This document shows positions 6,582 through 6,899 of a stretch of 6,899 nucleotides of DNA, in pieces (within the stretch, counting starts at the first letter, position 1; the number at the start of each line of letters is the position of its first letter). The DNA lies in NCBI GenBank assembly GCA_963640465.1, contig CAVHYP010000073.1, positions 1-6,899 of the forward strand, given 5' to 3'. The DNA is from Colivivens sp963640465. Its GTDB lineage: Bacteria; Bacteroidota; Bacteroidia; Bacteroidales; Bacteroidaceae. The notes beneath the pieces are model-generated. The model saw only the letters and a list, made by a program, of their open reading frames with translations, was not told where the DNA came from and did no database searches. A program made the position numbers and the translations under genes.

Positions 6582-6669
6582 GGACAACCGTTCGTATGAG
6601 TCAAGACAAGCGGTCGTAAGAGCCAAGACAACCGGACGTGTGAAGCGAAACTAACGATAGTGTAAATCA
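6582..6669. repeat. Tandem 22-base repeats, three clear copies and one degenerate
   Basis: Units at 6582-6603, 6604-6625 and 6626-6647 share a core close to GACAACCGGTCGT followed by a purine-rich TATGAG-like half. GACAA recurs at 6583, 6605 and 6627, an exact 22-base period. A fourth unit (6648-6669) matches the consensus at about 14 of 22 positions, and the 22 bases before 6582 match at about 12. The core ACAACCGGTCGT is nearly self-complementary (five of six pairs), like an operator half-site pair. The period is not a multiple of three and no gene spans the array. It lies 66 bases after the kinase-like gene and just before a terminator and intron. Confidence 0.8.
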
Positions 6670-6696
6670 TCGGTAGTAAAAGATGGACGCAATATA

Positions 6697-6739
6697 AAAT
6701 AAGGTAGTCTCGATGGACATCGTGGCTACCTTATTTCTT
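6697..6739 (+). terminator. Strong hairpin terminator, likely group IIC intron target
   Basis: AAATAAGGTAG (6697-6707) pairs perfectly with CTACCTTATTT (6726-6736). Inside, CGATG/CATCG (6711-6715 with 6718-6722) extends the helix beyond a three-by-three internal loop. The 3' arm is T-rich (TTATTTCTT), so it can end the nhaD/kinase transcript, and by symmetry it could work on the minus strand too. The intron begins three bases after the stem. Confidence 0.8.
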
Positions 6740-6899
6740 GTATGCTCGGCATGAGCATTGTCTAACGGGTGCAAGTCCCGAGTAAGCCCTAATAGCGGGA
6801 ATTACATAGCCAAGAGCAAGGGTGTCCGTCGCGAGGTGGAATCTGAAAGAAGCTGGCGGCAAACATCTGGTCTAACGAACAGAAACTTCATATAAGGCA
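6740..6899 (+). mobile_element. Group IIC intron, 5' part of domain I (cut by window end)
   Basis: The first 41 bases from G6740 align without gaps, from memory, to the start of the Oceanobacillus iheyensis group IIC intron of known structure: GCTCGGCATG at 6744-6753 (there GCCCGGCAUG), GTCTA at 6760-6764, and the hairpin GGGTGCAAGTCCCG at 6767-6780 (there GGGUGAGAGUCCCG). The match resumes with GCAAGGGTGTCCGT (6817-6830), TGGAATCTGAA (6837-6847), GCGGCAAAC (6856-6864), GGTCTAACGAACA (6869-6881) and CTTCATATAAGGC (6886-6898), all conserved domain I segments. The 5' end reads GTATG instead of the usual GTGYG. Insertion directly after a terminator hairpin is the habit of class C introns. The reverse transcriptase/maturase, if present, and the catalytic domain V lie beyond the window, so completeness and activity cannot be judged. 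Confidence 0.87.

Noticed and set aside
6582..6669. Tandem repeats as a CRISPR array
   Set aside because: The 22-base units abut with no unique spacers between them, so this is a simple tandem repeat.

Overview
The window looks like a chromosomal segment from a Bacteroidales bacterium, most likely Prevotella or a close relative. The clues are promoter elements of the Bacteroidetes type (TAnnTTTG at -7, four of them here), start codons with little or no Shine-Dalgarno sequence, tRNA genes that do not encode their CCA end, and the character of the Ffh, FolD, DedA and diacylglycerol-kinase-like proteins. No database search was possible, so the genus is an inference.

Left half, minus strand. A gene cluster reads right to left: a DedA-family membrane protein (2788-3411), then ffh, the SRP GTPase (1404-2735), then folD (486-1367). 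The gaps are 52 and 36 bases and I see no internal -7 element, so it is probably one transcript from a TAACTTTG promoter at 3439-3446. Beyond folD is a tRNA-His gene with its own promoter. Bases 1-307 contain no gene I can support.

Middle, 3412-4194. This protein-free stretch is full of signals. Diverging from dedA is a plus-strand RNA gene (about 3571-3668) that I identify as the SRP RNA (4.5S, ffs), with its own promoter and a strong intrinsic terminator. The RNA and protein halves of SRP therefore sit within about 1 kb of each other. After it come a long hairpin, a 12-base perfect palindrome and a degenerate repeat of a type I believe is dispersed in Bacteroidetes genomes, then a promoter and tRNA-Gly(CCC).

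Right half, plus strand. An NhaD-type Na+/H+ antiporter (4195-5550) is followed at once by a diacylglycerol-kinase-family protein (5592-6515) whose catalytic motifs are eroded at several separate places. Downstream lie three or four tandem 22-base repeats (6582-6669), a strong terminator hairpin (6697-6736), and directly after it the 5' end of a group IIC intron (6740 to the window end), in the terminator-adjacent position this intron class favours.

Most of the window is core housekeeping DNA. The parts most worth a second look are the degenerate kinase, the 22-base repeat array, the intron and its GUAUG 5' end, and the atypical apical loop of the SRP RNA.
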